This document shows positions 8,442 to 17,765 of a DNA stretch of 64,000 bases, piece by piece. The position numbers and the translations under genes were made by a program. This DNA comes from Bacillota bacterium (GTDB taxonomy: Bacteria; Bacillota; UBA4882; UBA8346). A model generated the notes under the pieces. It ran no database searches. It saw only the letters and a program-made list of their open reading frames with translations, and was not told the origin of the DNA. The DNA lies in assembly GCA_023410535.1 (NCBI GenBank), contig JAEYPR010000004.1, positions 1-64,000 of the forward strand. Direction: 5' to 3'. The first letter of the stretch is position 1. Each line of letters opens with the position of its first letter.

Positions 8442-8906
8442 GCGAACCCCTCCATTTCATCAAATATTCTAAAAAACCGTAAAGCTTTTTTAATTCTGGA
8501 ATTACATAACTCAAAAACACTGCAGGTGATTATGCACATTCCGTCGTGGATAATAATGTCCATCAAAAATATATTTAACGTTCTTTAATGAAATTCGGTT
8601 CCCTCAATTCATAACCCTTCTCAAAAAATCAGGAAATATCATTGATAATAAATTATCACAAAAGAAGAACATTTTTGTTAAATTTTTTTGAAGGTAAATT
8701 TGATAAGTTATGGAATATAATACATTGGTATATTCTTGATTGGAAGTAAAAATTATGGTTTAGCTTTACTTTTTATAATTAAAAGCGCTTTTTATGGAAA
8801 CCAATTTCCTGTCAAACATTGATGAATATACCGCCAACCACGTCCCAATTTTTTTGTCCGGAAATTAGTTTTCATAAAAACAATCATGTTTAAGGAGTGA
8901 ATCACA
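8442..8906. promoter_or_regulatory. Divergent control region with operator-like AAAAGCGCTTTT
   Basis: 465 AT-rich bases without a gene, between the Gld-like operon (minus) and the sugar ABC operon (plus). TATAAT at 8774-8779 is followed at once by the perfect 12-bp palindrome AAAAGCGCTTTT (8781-8792). The palindrome resembles a CcpA cre site or another LacI-family operator (central CG, 11 of 14 positions of a symmetric cre by eye). Its place just after a -10 box suits repression of the importer. A clear -35 box was not found. Confidence 0.5.
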
Positions 8907-9854
8907 ATGAGCATTTCAGCAGAATTACAGAACAATCAAAAGCTCAAGACCTCAAAACCACGTTCCAAGCTGTTGACTCGGATCAGCCAGCAGAAGTTCG
9001 TCTTGCTGATGCTTTTACCGACGCTCATCTGGTACGTTGTTTTCCGGTATATGCCAATGATCGGTTCATACTTGGCATTTACAGACGCCGGATTTTCTCC
9101 CACTCCATCGTTTATCGGAATGGCAAACTTCCAACGTCTGTTTCTGTCGCCCGGATTTTGGGTTGCGTTTAAAAACACCTTGATCATCAGCGCGTATTAT
9201 TTAGTCTTCTACTTTCCGTTGCCGATCATTTTGTCGCTGTTATTGAATGAATTTCGCAGCGTGATGTTTAAACGGGTGCTGCAATTCACAATTTATATTC
9301 CGCACTTTTTCTCTTGGGCGGTTGTCGGTAGTTTATTTGTGATGATCCTCTCGCCCGGTTCCGGGATTGTCAACGAAATCATTAAAGCGTGCGGCGGCGA
9401 ACCCATCTTCTTTATGGTCTCGCCGAACTGGTTCCGGACCATTCTGACTTCTTCCCACGTTTGGAAGGACGTTGGATACGGGACCGTAATTTATATTGCC
9501 ACCTTGTCGACCATCGATCCGGAGTTATATGATGCCGCGTTGGTGGATGGCGCCGGTTATTGGGGCCGACTTTGGCATATCACCTTACCGTGCTTGCGCA
9601 GTACCATTGCTGTTGTGCTTTTGTTACAAGTATCCAATATTTTACGGCTGTTTGAACAGGTTTTGGTCATGTATAACCCGGCCGTTTACCAAGTATCCGA
9701 AGTTTTACAGACCTATTCATTCACTGAAGGTCTCTTAAACGGAGATATCGGATTTGCAACCGCGATTGGGTTATTCACCTCTATTACTAGCTTGATTCTG
9801 GTATTCGGCACCAACTACTTAAGTAAGAAAGTCATGAAAGAAAGCATTCTCTAA
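8907..9854 (+). CDS. Sugar ABC transporter permease (LplB type)
   Basis: A protein of 315 residues with six predicted helices. The N-terminal hydrophobic segment is FVLLMLLPTLIWYVVFRYMPMIGSYLAF, typical of LplB/YtcP-neighbour permeases. The EAA loop that contacts the ATPase is YDAALVDGAGYWGRLWHITLPCL (about 205-227). The ribosome site is AAGGAGTGA. It forms the membrane channel with the next gene. No ATPase is encoded in the operon, so a shared MsmK-like ATPase elsewhere is expected. The substrate is unknown; relatives import oligosaccharides, including aldouronates. Confidence 0.9.
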   Translation: MSISAELQNNQKLKTSKPRSKLLTRISQQKFVLLMLLPTLIWYVVFRYMPMIGSYLAFTDAGFSPTPSFIGMANFQRLFLSPGFWVAFKNTLIISAYYLVFYFPLPIILSLLLNEFRSVMFKRVLQFTIYIPHFFSWAVVGSLFVMILSPGSGIVNEIIKACGGEPIFFMVSPNWFRTILTSSHVWKDVGYGTVIYIATLSTIDPELYDAALVDGAGYWGRLWHITLPCLRSTIAVVLLLQVSNILRLFEQVLVMYNPAVYQVSEVLQTYSFTEGLLNGDIGFATAIGLFTSITSLILVFGTNYLSKKVMKESIL

Positions 9855-9879
9855 CATTTCGTAACGTGAGGTGAGATTG

Positions 9880-10734
9880 ATGATTTACAAACCCAGCTTC
9901 GGCCGGAGCATTTTCATGTTTTTTAATGTCTGTTTATGCGTTTTTATCTCACTAGCCGTCTTGTTTCCCTTATGGATGGCGTTGGTGACATCGCTCGCCC
10001 CTGATAATCAGGTGGTTTATAAAGATTTCATCATGGTTCCGACCTCCATCAGTTTCAATTGCTACGCGGTGGTGTTTCAGAGCGGTTATATGAGAGGATT
10101 CCTCAATTCATTCCTCGTCACTACGGTCGGGACGGTGCTCTCGATGATCTTAACCTTATTGGCCGGTTACGCCCTTGCGCAAAGAGACCTGGTGTTCCGG
10201 CGCTTCTTCATGGGTTTTATCTTCATTACAATGGTCTTCGATGCCGGAATTATTCCTTTCTATGTGGTCGTACGCAACCTGAAGATGATTGATACCTATT
10301 GGGCGTTGTTCGTACCGGTCTTGGTCTCCACCTACAATTTGATTTTGGTTAAGAATTATATGATGTCGATTCCGGATGGTCTGATTGAATCAGCCCGTCT
10401 GGACGGTTGTTCGGAAATGGGGATCCTGTTCCGGATCGTGATTCCCGTCTCCATTCCAATCATCGCGGCAATCTCGCTGTTTTATGTAGTTTTTTACTGG
10501 AACCAATATATCAACGTGTTAATGTTCATCAACGACGCTTCCAAATATACCATTCAGGTATTGTTACGCCAGTTGATCTTTGATAACGCTTCGGTTCAAT
10601 CCGGCGCCAACCGGGTTTACAGCAACTTCAAGATGTCGGTCATGATCGTATCAATGTTGCCGGTGTTGATCCTGTACCCCTTTATCCAGCGGCATTTTGT
10701 CTCTGGAATAATGTTGGGCTCGATCAAAGGATAA
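9880..10734 (+). CDS. Sugar ABC transporter permease (LplC/YtcP type)
   Basis: About 284 residues with six helices. GAGGTGAG (9868-9875) favours the ATG at 9880 over the GTG at 9871, which lies inside that ribosome site. The EAA loop is IESARLDGCSEMGILFRIVIPVS. The C-terminus VSGIMLGSIKG is the standard ending of this family. It pairs with the permease encoded upstream to carry the sugar bound by the protein at 10825. Confidence 0.9.
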   Translation: MIYKPSFGRSIFMFFNVCLCVFISLAVLFPLWMALVTSLAPDNQVVYKDFIMVPTSISFNCYAVVFQSGYMRGFLNSFLVTTVGTVLSMILTLLAGYALAQRDLVFRRFFMGFIFITMVFDAGIIPFYVVVRNLKMIDTYWALFVPVLVSTYNLILVKNYMMSIPDGLIESARLDGCSEMGILFRIVIPVSIPIIAAISLFYVVFYWNQYINVLMFINDASKYTIQVLLRQLIFDNASVQSGANRVYSNFKMSVMIVSMLPVLILYPFIQRHFVSGIMLGSIKG

Positions 10735-10740
10735 TATTTA

Positions 10741-10794
10741 TCCGGAATTCCGGAAATAAGGGAGGGATCAATGGAGTTAAGGTCTTTTGGTTAA
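10741..10794 (+). promoter_or_regulatory. Intercistronic palindrome and seven-codon leader reading frame
   Basis: TCCGGAATTCCGGA (10741-10754) is a perfect 14-bp palindrome just after the permease stop. AGGGAGG follows, then ATG at 10771 with a seven-codon frame (MELRSFG, stop at 10792-10794). This could set the relative expression of the binding protein, but translation of the tiny frame is unproven. Confidence 0.3.
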
Positions 10795-10824
10795 TCCCAC
10801 TATAAACTTGAGGAGGTAGTGTTT

Positions 10825-12267
10825 GTGAAAAAGGCTGTATTGTTGGTTCTGATTGGACTACTCGTACTGGTCATGGTAAGTTCCATTGGATTTACCGCAC
10901 CCAAAAAGGCGGTTCCATTGTCGGTTTGCATGCCGAACTGGGGCGCCTCGACTGACCCCGGTCTGCAAGAAGAAGTTAAAAAGTACATGGAAAAGCAGAC
11001 CAATACCACCATCAAGATGCTGGCGATTCCGATGAATTCCTATTCGGATAAGATCAACGTTCTACTTTCTTCCGGAGATATTCCCGATGTTTACCGCATC
11101 ACCAAGGCGATGGTCAACGTTCAAGCTTACACTGTGAGAGGCTATACCGCCGAACTTGACAAATTTGTCAAAAAAAATAAAAACTTCAAAGCGATTGAGC
11201 CGAAATATTTCAACTACATGAGAGTGAACGGCAAAATCCGCGGCATCCCGATGTCGAAAGAATCCGAAAAAGTGATTTGGTATCGGAAAGACATCACCGA
11301 CAAATACGGCGTCAAACTCTCCAGCACCCCGACGACGGAAGAGTTTTACAACGAAATGAAAAAGGTGAAAGACGTCATTCCGTTCTCTTTCCCGAAATTC
11401 TTAGATAACCTGCCATTCTTCTATGCCACCTTTGGGGCGTATGATGAGATCAGCACGGATAAAAAAGGCAAATACTATGACGCCTTTAATACTCCGGAAA
11501 TGAAAGAATGCCTTAAATACGTCAACCGTTTATACAAAGACGGCATTCTTGACAGAGAGTTCCCGACCACTGAAAATACTACGTTGCGGAACAACCTGAT
11601 CTCCGGTAAAGCGGCTGCGAACTTAGACTATGACAATCGTTACTTCTATTATTACGGTGAAATCACCCGGTTAACCCCGAATGTCAAACCGGATCTGCGG
11701 CCGCTTTTCCGCATTACCGGCCCGAAAGGTCAAGGCGGCACTTTAAACGAAGCGATCCAAGATGCTTACGGTGTCTCCCCGAAATGCCAAAATCAACAAG
11801 CAGCAGTTGATTTAATCTCCTGGATGTATTTTACTGCTGATGGTTTAAAAGCAATTCGCGTCGGATTGCCTGGAAAACATTATGTGATCGAAAACAATGA
11901 CGCCAAATTAACCCCGCAAGCGTTGAGCGGCGGTATGACCTTGGATCTGACCCAAGTAATGAAGATGTTTGTCGACGTCGACAAACTGAATTTCGGTTTC
12001 AAATTCCCCAACGAAGAGTTGAACTCCACCTATCTTAACCTGACCAAAGACATCAGCAAATACTCCGGTCCGAAACGGGTCGTTCCGGCTGGCGCTTCGC
12101 CGATCTATGACCGCGTTGGTCCGTCCTTGGTTAAAAAACGTCAAGAGCTCGCCCTAAAGATGATCTTAGGAACCTCCTCCATCGAAGACGGTTTCAAAGA
12201 ATATACCGCCTTCTTCAAGAGCATCAACGGCGACGAAATGTTGAAAGAATTGAACACCAAGAAATAA
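10825..12267 (+). CDS. Extracellular sugar-binding protein (LipO/YtcQ-like)
   Basis: About 480 residues. GAGGAGG is 8-9 bases from the GTG at 10825 but only about 3 from the GTG at 10819, so 10825 is preferred (MKKAVLLVLIGLL...). The signal peptide ends near SSIGFTA and has no lipobox cysteine, so the protein should be free in a periplasm rather than lipid-anchored. The body has the family-1 binding fold, with LSSGDIPDVYRIT and IRGIPMSKESEKVIWYRKDI typical of the LplA/LipO group. It is the last gene of the importer operon and is followed by a strong terminator. Confidence 0.9.
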   Translation: MKKAVLLVLIGLLVLVMVSSIGFTAPKKAVPLSVCMPNWGASTDPGLQEEVKKYMEKQTNTTIKMLAIPMNSYSDKINVLLSSGDIPDVYRITKAMVNVQAYTVRGYTAELDKFVKKNKNFKAIEPKYFNYMRVNGKIRGIPMSKESEKVIWYRKDITDKYGVKLSSTPTTEEFYNEMKKVKDVIPFSFPKFLDNLPFFYATFGAYDEISTDKKGKYYDAFNTPEMKECLKYVNRLYKDGILDREFPTTENTTLRNNLISGKAAANLDYDNRYFYYYGEITRLTPNVKPDLRPLFRITGPKGQGGTLNEAIQDAYGVSPKCQNQQAAVDLISWMYFTADGLKAIRVGLPGKHYVIENNDAKLTPQALSGGMTLDLTQVMKMFVDVDKLNFGFKFPNEELNSTYLNLTKDISKYSGPKRVVPAGASPIYDRVGPSLVKKRQELALKMILGTSSIEDGFKEYTAFFKSINGDEMLKELNTKK

Positions 12268-12282
12268 GCGTTACTTGTCAAA

Positions 12283-12328
12283 AAAATCCTATGCGTTCCG
12301 AGCAATCGGCCGCATAGGATTTTTTTTG
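12283..12328 (+). terminator. Strong terminator after the sugar importer
   Basis: Arms AAAATCCTATGCG (12283-12295) and CGCATAGGATTTT (12311-12323), continued by T residues to 12327; A-rich on the other side, so it may also work in reverse. Confidence 0.9.
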
Positions 12329-12474
12329 TCCATCGATCGGGTAAAGACAAATGGTGTCGGCATTGTTGACGTCCCCCCCAAACCCGTCTATACTAAGATA
12401 ATACAATAAGGGAATTTTACCAATATCACTTATAGAATAGGGTAATTTGCAATTTTCTTTGGAGGACGTAACCC

Positions 12475-14250
12475 ATGCCACTTGATGCTCCGGTGATCGC
12501 CTGCTTAGCCAGCGAGATCCAACGGAAACTACCCGTCAAAATCGATAAGATTCACCAACCGTTTGGGGATGAATTTCTCATCTCCTGTTTCGGAATGGGC
12601 GACTCTTTTAAACTGTTGCTCTCACTAAATTCTCAGTTCTCGCGAATTCATATTTTCGAGGGTAACCGTGAGAATCCGGTTAACCCAAGCGCTTTTTGCA
12701 TGCTGCTTAGGAAGCATTTTGGCGGTTCCAAACTGGTTGCGGTCGAAGCGGTTCCCTTTGAACGACTGGTCCAAATGACCTTTGAAGTTTACGACCCGAT
12801 TCACGGATTAAGTAAAAAACGAATTCAACTGGAATTGACCGGCAAAAGCGCCAATCTAATCATTACCAGCGAGGCTGGGCAGATCATTGATGCCTGGCGG
12901 AAACCCACTCCCAAACCCGGCGAGCGGGAGATCGCCGCCGGCGTTCCCTATGAACTGCCGCCGACCGGTAACCGCTGGAAACCGGTGACCATCACGGAGA
13001 GTGCTTTCTTGGCTTTGTTCAGCCAACTCCCCCCCGAAGTGACAATCGAAAAGTTCTTATTGAAACATTGGTATGGATTATCGGGATTATCAGTCCGCAT
13101 GATTGCAGCGAAAGCCGACCTGGATCCGGAGTTAGGCTGTAGCGGTCTGTCCGTCCCGCGGCAGGCGGCGCTCTATCAATCCTTCGTCGCTTGGGCCGAT
13201 CTAACCCTTCAGGAAGCTTACCGTCCGGTCGGTCTATATGATCAAACCCAACAACCGCTTGATTGTTATGCCTTTGACTTATCCGGGATCACGCTGGAAG
13301 CGGTCGTCCGTCCGGTGGCGAACCTGAACCAAACGGTCACCGCCTTATTTAACCAACGTCACGAGCAAGCGCGTTTCCGGGAAGGACAACAAAATTTGTT
13401 GCGAAAGATCCGCCAACAGCTGGATAAAGCCCGCACTAAGTTGCAAAAGCAACAAGCTGAGGCGGCCCAAGCCGCCCGGGGTGATGACTTCCGGATCTGT
13501 GGCGAACTGCTGACGACCTATGGTTATCAAATCGCCAAAGGGACGGCTAATGTTCAATTAGCCAATTACTACGACCCGGAGGCCAAACCGTTAACGATCG
13601 CGTTAAACCCGGCACTGTCGGCGCAAGAAAACGCCCAAAGTTATTTTAAGAAATACCAAAAGGCTAAAAAAGGCCAACTGGCAATCGCCGAACAGATCGC
13701 CCGGACTCAAGCCTCCCACGATTATCTGGAAAGCATCGAAGCTTTGCTTTTCGCGGCGGAATCTCTTGCCGACCTCCGTTTGGTCAAAGAAGAAATGGAC
13801 CTGAGTGAAAAACCCCGCCAAGTCAAACCGAAGAAACCTTTCGGTCGCAAGGAAGCGCCCGCCGAACCCCGACAATACAAAACACCGGCCGGGCATACGC
13901 TTTTGGTGGGACGCAACAATCTTCAAAACGACCGCCTCACCTTCAAAGTCGCCGACCCCACTGATTGGTGGTTTCACACCCAAAAGATCCCGGGATCGCA
14001 TGTTATCTTGCGGCCGCAACCCGGGAGCGTCGTTGATGATGAGACCTTAAACTATGCTTGTCAGTTGGCCGCTTATTTCAGTAAGGCGCAACGCTCCGCC
14101 AAAATTCCGGTTGATTATACCCAACGGAAAAATGTAAAAAAACCGCCCGGGGCGAAACCCGGCTTTGTGATCTATGATCATTTTAAAAGCGCGATTATTA
14201 CCCCCGATTGGCAAATTTTAGCGGAATTAGGGGTTCAGATCAATGTCTAA
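12475..14250 (+). CDS. rqcH: RqcH (NFACT family ribosome quality-control factor)
   Basis: A protein of 591 residues with the NFACT layout: NFACT-N (1-230), helix-hairpin-helix and coiled coil (about 290-420), and NFACT-R/DUF814 at the C-terminus (GHTLLVGRNNLQNDRLTFKV...WWFHTQKIPGSHVIL). RqcH binds stalled 50S subunits with peptidyl-tRNA and recruits tRNA-Ala to add alanine tails that mark the chain for decay. In Bacillus the tRNA-contacting pair is Asp97-Arg98; here the matching positions read Glu96-Arg97 (VPFERLVQ), a conservative change. The coding sequence reaches into the next gene's upstream region, suggesting co-transcription. Confidence 0.92.
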   Translation: MPLDAPVIACLASEIQRKLPVKIDKIHQPFGDEFLISCFGMGDSFKLLLSLNSQFSRIHIFEGNRENPVNPSAFCMLLRKHFGGSKLVAVEAVPFERLVQMTFEVYDPIHGLSKKRIQLELTGKSANLIITSEAGQIIDAWRKPTPKPGEREIAAGVPYELPPTGNRWKPVTITESAFLALFSQLPPEVTIEKFLLKHWYGLSGLSVRMIAAKADLDPELGCSGLSVPRQAALYQSFVAWADLTLQEAYRPVGLYDQTQQPLDCYAFDLSGITLEAVVRPVANLNQTVTALFNQRHEQARFREGQQNLLRKIRQQLDKARTKLQKQQAEAAQAARGDDFRICGELLTTYGYQIAKGTANVQLANYYDPEAKPLTIALNPALSAQENAQSYFKKYQKAKKGQLAIAEQIARTQASHDYLESIEALLFAAESLADLRLVKEEMDLSEKPRQVKPKKPFGRKEAPAEPRQYKTPAGHTLLVGRNNLQNDRLTFKVADPTDWWFHTQKIPGSHVILRPQPGSVVDDETLNYACQLAAYFSKAQRSAKIPVDYTQRKNVKKPPGAKPGFVIYDHFKSAIITPDWQILAELGVQINV

Positions 14251-14266
14251 GTCTGGAGGAGACACC

Positions 14267-14893
14267 ATGACTGAGGTAACTTACGAAGTTGAAACCCGCC
14301 TTCACTTTAACGGCCCGGCAGAAGCCTTTCGACTGATTCCGTTTTTGCAATCCAATCTGCCCCAGCAGGTCCGTTGGCGGACGATCCATTATGGGCGGAC
14401 TCTTTTAGCCAAGGATGAGATTCTCCGGATTAGTTTTACTGACCAAGGCGCGGGAGAACGGGTTTATCTTGGGTGGAAAGGGGCGGATCGCGGCCGTTTA
14501 ATCAATATCCGTCCCGAATTGGATGAAGAGATCACCGCAGGAATTAACCAAAGTACGATTTTGAAGCAGATCGGTGGCGTTGCTGACCAGACTTCAGTCG
14601 CAGCGATCCAGACCGAACTGGCGCGGTTGGGCTATGATGAGTTTATGTCCTTTACCGGGGAAAATCAGGTCGGGTTTTATGAACCGCTCCAATTGCATCT
14701 CAAATTAATGTATTGCCAAGCTTTACGCTACTCTTGGTTGCTTGAATTTGAAAAAACCGCCAAAACCCCAGCCGAGATCGCGGAGTGCGAGGCGGAACTG
14801 TTGGAACTGGTTAGGTTGTACGGTTTGGGTGAGCGGCTGGTACGAGAAGAACCGCCGACTTTGCTTTTGCAAACCCTTGCCAATCAAGCTTGA
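14267..14893 (+). CDS. CYTH-like domain protein
   Basis: About 208 residues. An in-frame ATG lies at 14243, but GGAGGAG at 14255-14261 points to the ATG at 14267. The N-terminus YEVETRLHF resembles the ExExR/K start of CYTH (class IV adenylate cyclase/triphosphatase) domains. Later acidic and basic strands (YLGWKGADRGRLINIRPELDEEI, LLEFEKTAKTPAEIAECEAELLELV) fit the same tunnel fold. Such enzymes hydrolyse triphosphates or make cyclic AMP; no substrate can be named. It follows rqcH closely. The family call is by pattern only. Confidence 0.55.
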   Translation: MTEVTYEVETRLHFNGPAEAFRLIPFLQSNLPQQVRWRTIHYGRTLLAKDEILRISFTDQGAGERVYLGWKGADRGRLINIRPELDEEITAGINQSTILKQIGGVADQTSVAAIQTELARLGYDEFMSFTGENQVGFYEPLQLHLKLMYCQALRYSWLLEFEKTAKTPAEIAECEAELLELVRLYGLGERLVREEPPTLLLQTLANQA

Positions 14894-16029
14894 CTGCCAG
14901 CTTCCCCTGGCGGGTTGGATTGGGTTCCCTGCGCACTGGCGCTGACGACACGATTCCGGCCCATTTGTTTGGCGGAATACAATGCCATATCCGCTCTGAC
15001 GGCGATTTCGTTCGGGTCGTCAAAATGGTCGGGATAGATCGCCACGCCAACCGAGACCGAAACCGCGATCTTTTCATCCTGCGCGGTTAGAAATTGATTT
15101 TCATTGACGGTTTTCCGGATTCGCTCAGCCACTTCCATCGTCTGTTCCGCGGGACAGTTCGTCAAAAGCACGGTATACTCTTCACCGCCATTGCGCGAAA
15201 CCACATCGGAACGCCGGCAGGAATCAACCAAAATCTGCGCCACGCCCTGAATCACCATATCGCCCACCGGATGTCCGTACCGATCATTAATCATTTTGAA
15301 ATGATCGATATCAATATAGAGCAACGAAACCGACTCCCGTTTTTCAACCGCTTTTTTCAGAGCTGCGGTCAAAAATTGGTCGAACGACCGGACATTGTAC
15401 AAACCGGTCAAATAATCCCGGACCGCCTCTTCTTTGTATTTTTGATATTGGACATTAGTGATATCGAGATATCTGACGTAATTATAAACCAAACCCGAGA
15501 CCAAAAGCGTTCCGACCCAATAATGAGCCATGATCAACCACAACATCCGCTGATTTCCATAGGCGAGATGCACTAACCAAAGCGTGCTCAAAATGAGACT
15601 GAACAGGATGGAAAGCAACCAACGGTACCAGTAGCGGATCGGCAGGTTGACGATGATATTGCAACCGACGATCAGCAAGCCGTTCACCAGAATGGTAATT
15701 AACGCCGCATAGCCAAACCCGTTATAAAAGATTTGATATCCGACAATGATCAGGCTGGAGGCGATCATCGAGAGGGGTCCCGAATTGAACATTGCCAAAA
15801 TCAAAGCAACATTCCGATAATCGATTACCAATTGCTCATAATGGATCCCAAACTCCATCAGCACAATTCCGAGCAAACCGCAGATCAGCCCGTGCAACAT
15901 CCGGAAACGCAACGGTGAAAGCGGGCTCAACCCGGTTTTAAAAAATATTTGATTACTGACACTAACAAACGCAATAAAAATCGCGGCATTAATGATAAAG
16001 GCTTTTAGCAGTTCAATCACCCAATCCAA
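14884..16029 (-). CDS. Membrane diguanylate cyclase (5TM-Lyt sensor plus GGDEF)
   Basis: A protein of 381 residues. Five to six hydrophobic helices (about 10-185) contain NSGPLSMIASSLIIVGYQIFY, the LytS/YhcK-type 5TM receptor pattern. A GGDEF domain follows (about 200-365) with active-site GGEEY at 281-285 and a product-inhibition site RRSD at 272-275, exactly five residues upstream. It should make cyclic di-GMP and be feedback-inhibited. The start is TTG at 16029 with no clear ribosome site, so translation may be weak or start slightly downstream. The gene converges on the CYTH-like gene and overlaps it by 10 bases. Confidence 0.92.
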   Translation of the reverse strand: MDWVIELLKAFIINAAIFIAFVSVSNQIFFKTGLSPLSPLRFRMLHGLICGLLGIVLMEFGIHYEQLVIDYRNVALILAMFNSGPLSMIASSLIIVGYQIFYNGFGYAALITILVNGLLIVGCNIIVNLPIRYWYRWLLSILFSLILSTLWLVHLAYGNQRMLWLIMAHYWVGTLLVSGLVYNYVRYLDITNVQYQKYKEEAVRDYLTGLYNVRSFDQFLTAALKKAVEKRESVSLLYIDIDHFKMINDRYGHPVGDMVIQGVAQILVDSCRRSDVVSRNGGEEYTVLLTNCPAEQTMEVAERIRKTVNENQFLTAQDEKIAVSVSVGVAIYPDHFDDPNEIAVRADMALYSAKQMGRNRVVSASAQGTQSNPPGEAGSQA

Positions 16030-16194
16030 ATGTTTATTAACAAACCAACCGCGCCTACGTCGGTTACCTCGTCAACAGGAGCCATCCGGGGTATAACGCA
16101 ATGTTAATGAATGAATAAAGTACTCATTATATCTATCGACAATTTTGCGGTTTTTTTCACAAGAAATCATTAGTAGATTTTTGGGGGTAAAATA

Positions 16195-16710
16195 GTGGAG
16201 ATTATTGCGGCTCAAGTAACAGATATGGAAATAATCTATTGTTTACTCGAAAAATGCGGCAGATACTTGTTTGAATCAGGGATTGACCAATGGCAGCCGT
16301 CGCTTGATTATCCCAACCGTAACGATGTTACGCAAGATATCGCCGCGCAAACGCTTTTTGTCGCCAAAACCGACGCCGACGTTCAAGGAGTGATTACGCT
16401 TAACCAAGACCAACCACCCGAATACGTTCCGGTCGCCTGGCAATGCAACCGCCAACCGATCTTGGTCGTCCACCGGTTGGCAGTCGATCCCGGTTGTCAT
16501 CAGCAAGGAATCGGCAGTTATCTGATGGAGTTTGCTCAGGAATACGCGCTTCGCAAGGGCTTTGCCGCCATCCGCCTGGACGCTTACAGTCATAATCCCC
16601 GTTCGCTGCGGCTTTACCAGAAATGTGGTTACCAAAACGTCGGGACGATCCGCTTCCCCGGTCGCCAATATCCTTTTTACTGTTTTGAAAAAATATTGGA
16701 GCAGCGTTAA
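16195..16710 (+). CDS. GNAT family N-acetyltransferase
   Basis: A protein of 171 residues starting at GTG with GGGGG upstream. The acetyl-CoA site is HRLAVDPGCHQQGIGSYLMEFA (about 98-118, Q/R-x-x-G-x-G/A type), followed by the conserved AIRLDAYSHNPRSLRLYQKCGYQNVG. It transfers an acetyl group to an unknown amine. It stands alone and converges with the EamA gene, the stop codons overlapping by 4 bases. Confidence 0.9.
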   Translation: MEIIAAQVTDMEIIYCLLEKCGRYLFESGIDQWQPSLDYPNRNDVTQDIAAQTLFVAKTDADVQGVITLNQDQPPEYVPVAWQCNRQPILVVHRLAVDPGCHQQGIGSYLMEFAQEYALRKGFAAIRLDAYSHNPRSLRLYQKCGYQNVGTIRFPGRQYPFYCFEKILEQR

Positions 16711-17603
16711 ACCGCTGCTTCGATATTTTTCCGTTCGTGTAGCGCCACGAGGATGCAACGGGCGGTCACCGCCACCAGCACGATCGTTCCACCGACTAAC
16801 GCCCATTGCCCCGGTTTCTCCCCTAGGAGCAACCAGACCCAGAGTGGGTTTAAAATCGGTTCAATGATCGGAACCAGAATCCCCTCCAACGCCGTAACCT
16901 GCTTAATCGCAATCGAATATAAGATATAAGACAACCCTAATTGAACTGTTCCAAGTAAGATCAATACCAGCCAACTCTTACCGTCCGGCATGGATTGCAA
17001 CATAAACGGCAACCCGATGCAAGCCGTTAAGAGATTGCCTAAAAAGAGCGATTCCAGCGGTGAACCGTCTTTTTGTTTACGTGATAAGACCGTCAGGGAA
17101 GCAAAAGCCACTCCGCTCAAAATCGCCAAAACATTGCCCCATAAGTTCCCCGCCGACAAATTGTCCAGAAAAAACAGGAGCATCCCGCCACAAACAACCC
17201 CAATGGTCAACCAATCCAACTTGGTGGTCCGTTCATTCAAAAACCATTGTCCCATCATCGCAACATAAATCGGAGCCGAATATTGCAAGAGGATGGCATT
17301 GGCGGCGGTTGTCAACTTGTTGGCCGAGACAAAAAGAATGACGGTCGACGTATAGGCGATCGCTCCGGCGATCTGCGCTTTTGACCAGTTAAATTCGAAC
17401 TTTCGTTTGTATAAAAACATTACGAAAGCTGCAATCGCACTGCGCATTCCGGCGATCGCGATCGGATTCCAAGCGACTGATTTGATAAAAAGACCGCCTA
17501 AGCTCCAAAGCAACGCCGCTCCCGCCAAAAACCAAAGCGCCTGGTGACGCAATGATTGATCGGATTTCACTGAACCGAACATTCCCTGAAAACCTTCTTT
17601 CAT
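16707..17603 (-). CDS. EamA/DMT family transporter
   Basis: A protein of 298 residues with ten predicted helices in two repeated halves of five, as in drug/metabolite exporters. The second half shows the EamA ending LEGILVPIIEPILNPLWVWLLLGEKP. ATG at 17603 lacks a strong ribosome site; an in-frame ATG seven codons later (MFGSVKSDQ) has AAGAAGG before it and is an alternative start. The substrate cannot be predicted. Confidence 0.9.
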   Translation of the reverse strand: MKEGFQGMFGSVKSDQSLRHQALWFLAGAALLWSLGGLFIKSVAWNPIAIAGMRSAIAAFVMFLYKRKFEFNWSKAQIAGAIAYTSTVILFVSANKLTTAANAILLQYSAPIYVAMMGQWFLNERTTKLDWLTIGVVCGGMLLFFLDNLSAGNLWGNVLAILSGVAFASLTVLSRKQKDGSPLESLFLGNLLTACIGLPFMLQSMPDGKSWLVLILLGTVQLGLSYILYSIAIKQVTALEGILVPIIEPILNPLWVWLLLGEKPGQWALVGGTIVLVAVTARCILVALHERKNIEAAV

Positions 17604-17765
17604 TGTTATGAATTATTTCGACTTATTATCTTCGGCGTTCGCCCTGAACTACCTTTGTAAATCCGGACAAGTTTATTAAAATCAGGTAAATAAGTCATAA
17701 CTCCTGAATTTCGCAATATTGTTTAACCAAGGTTGAATCGCAACCACGCGAAAGGAGTGACGATT

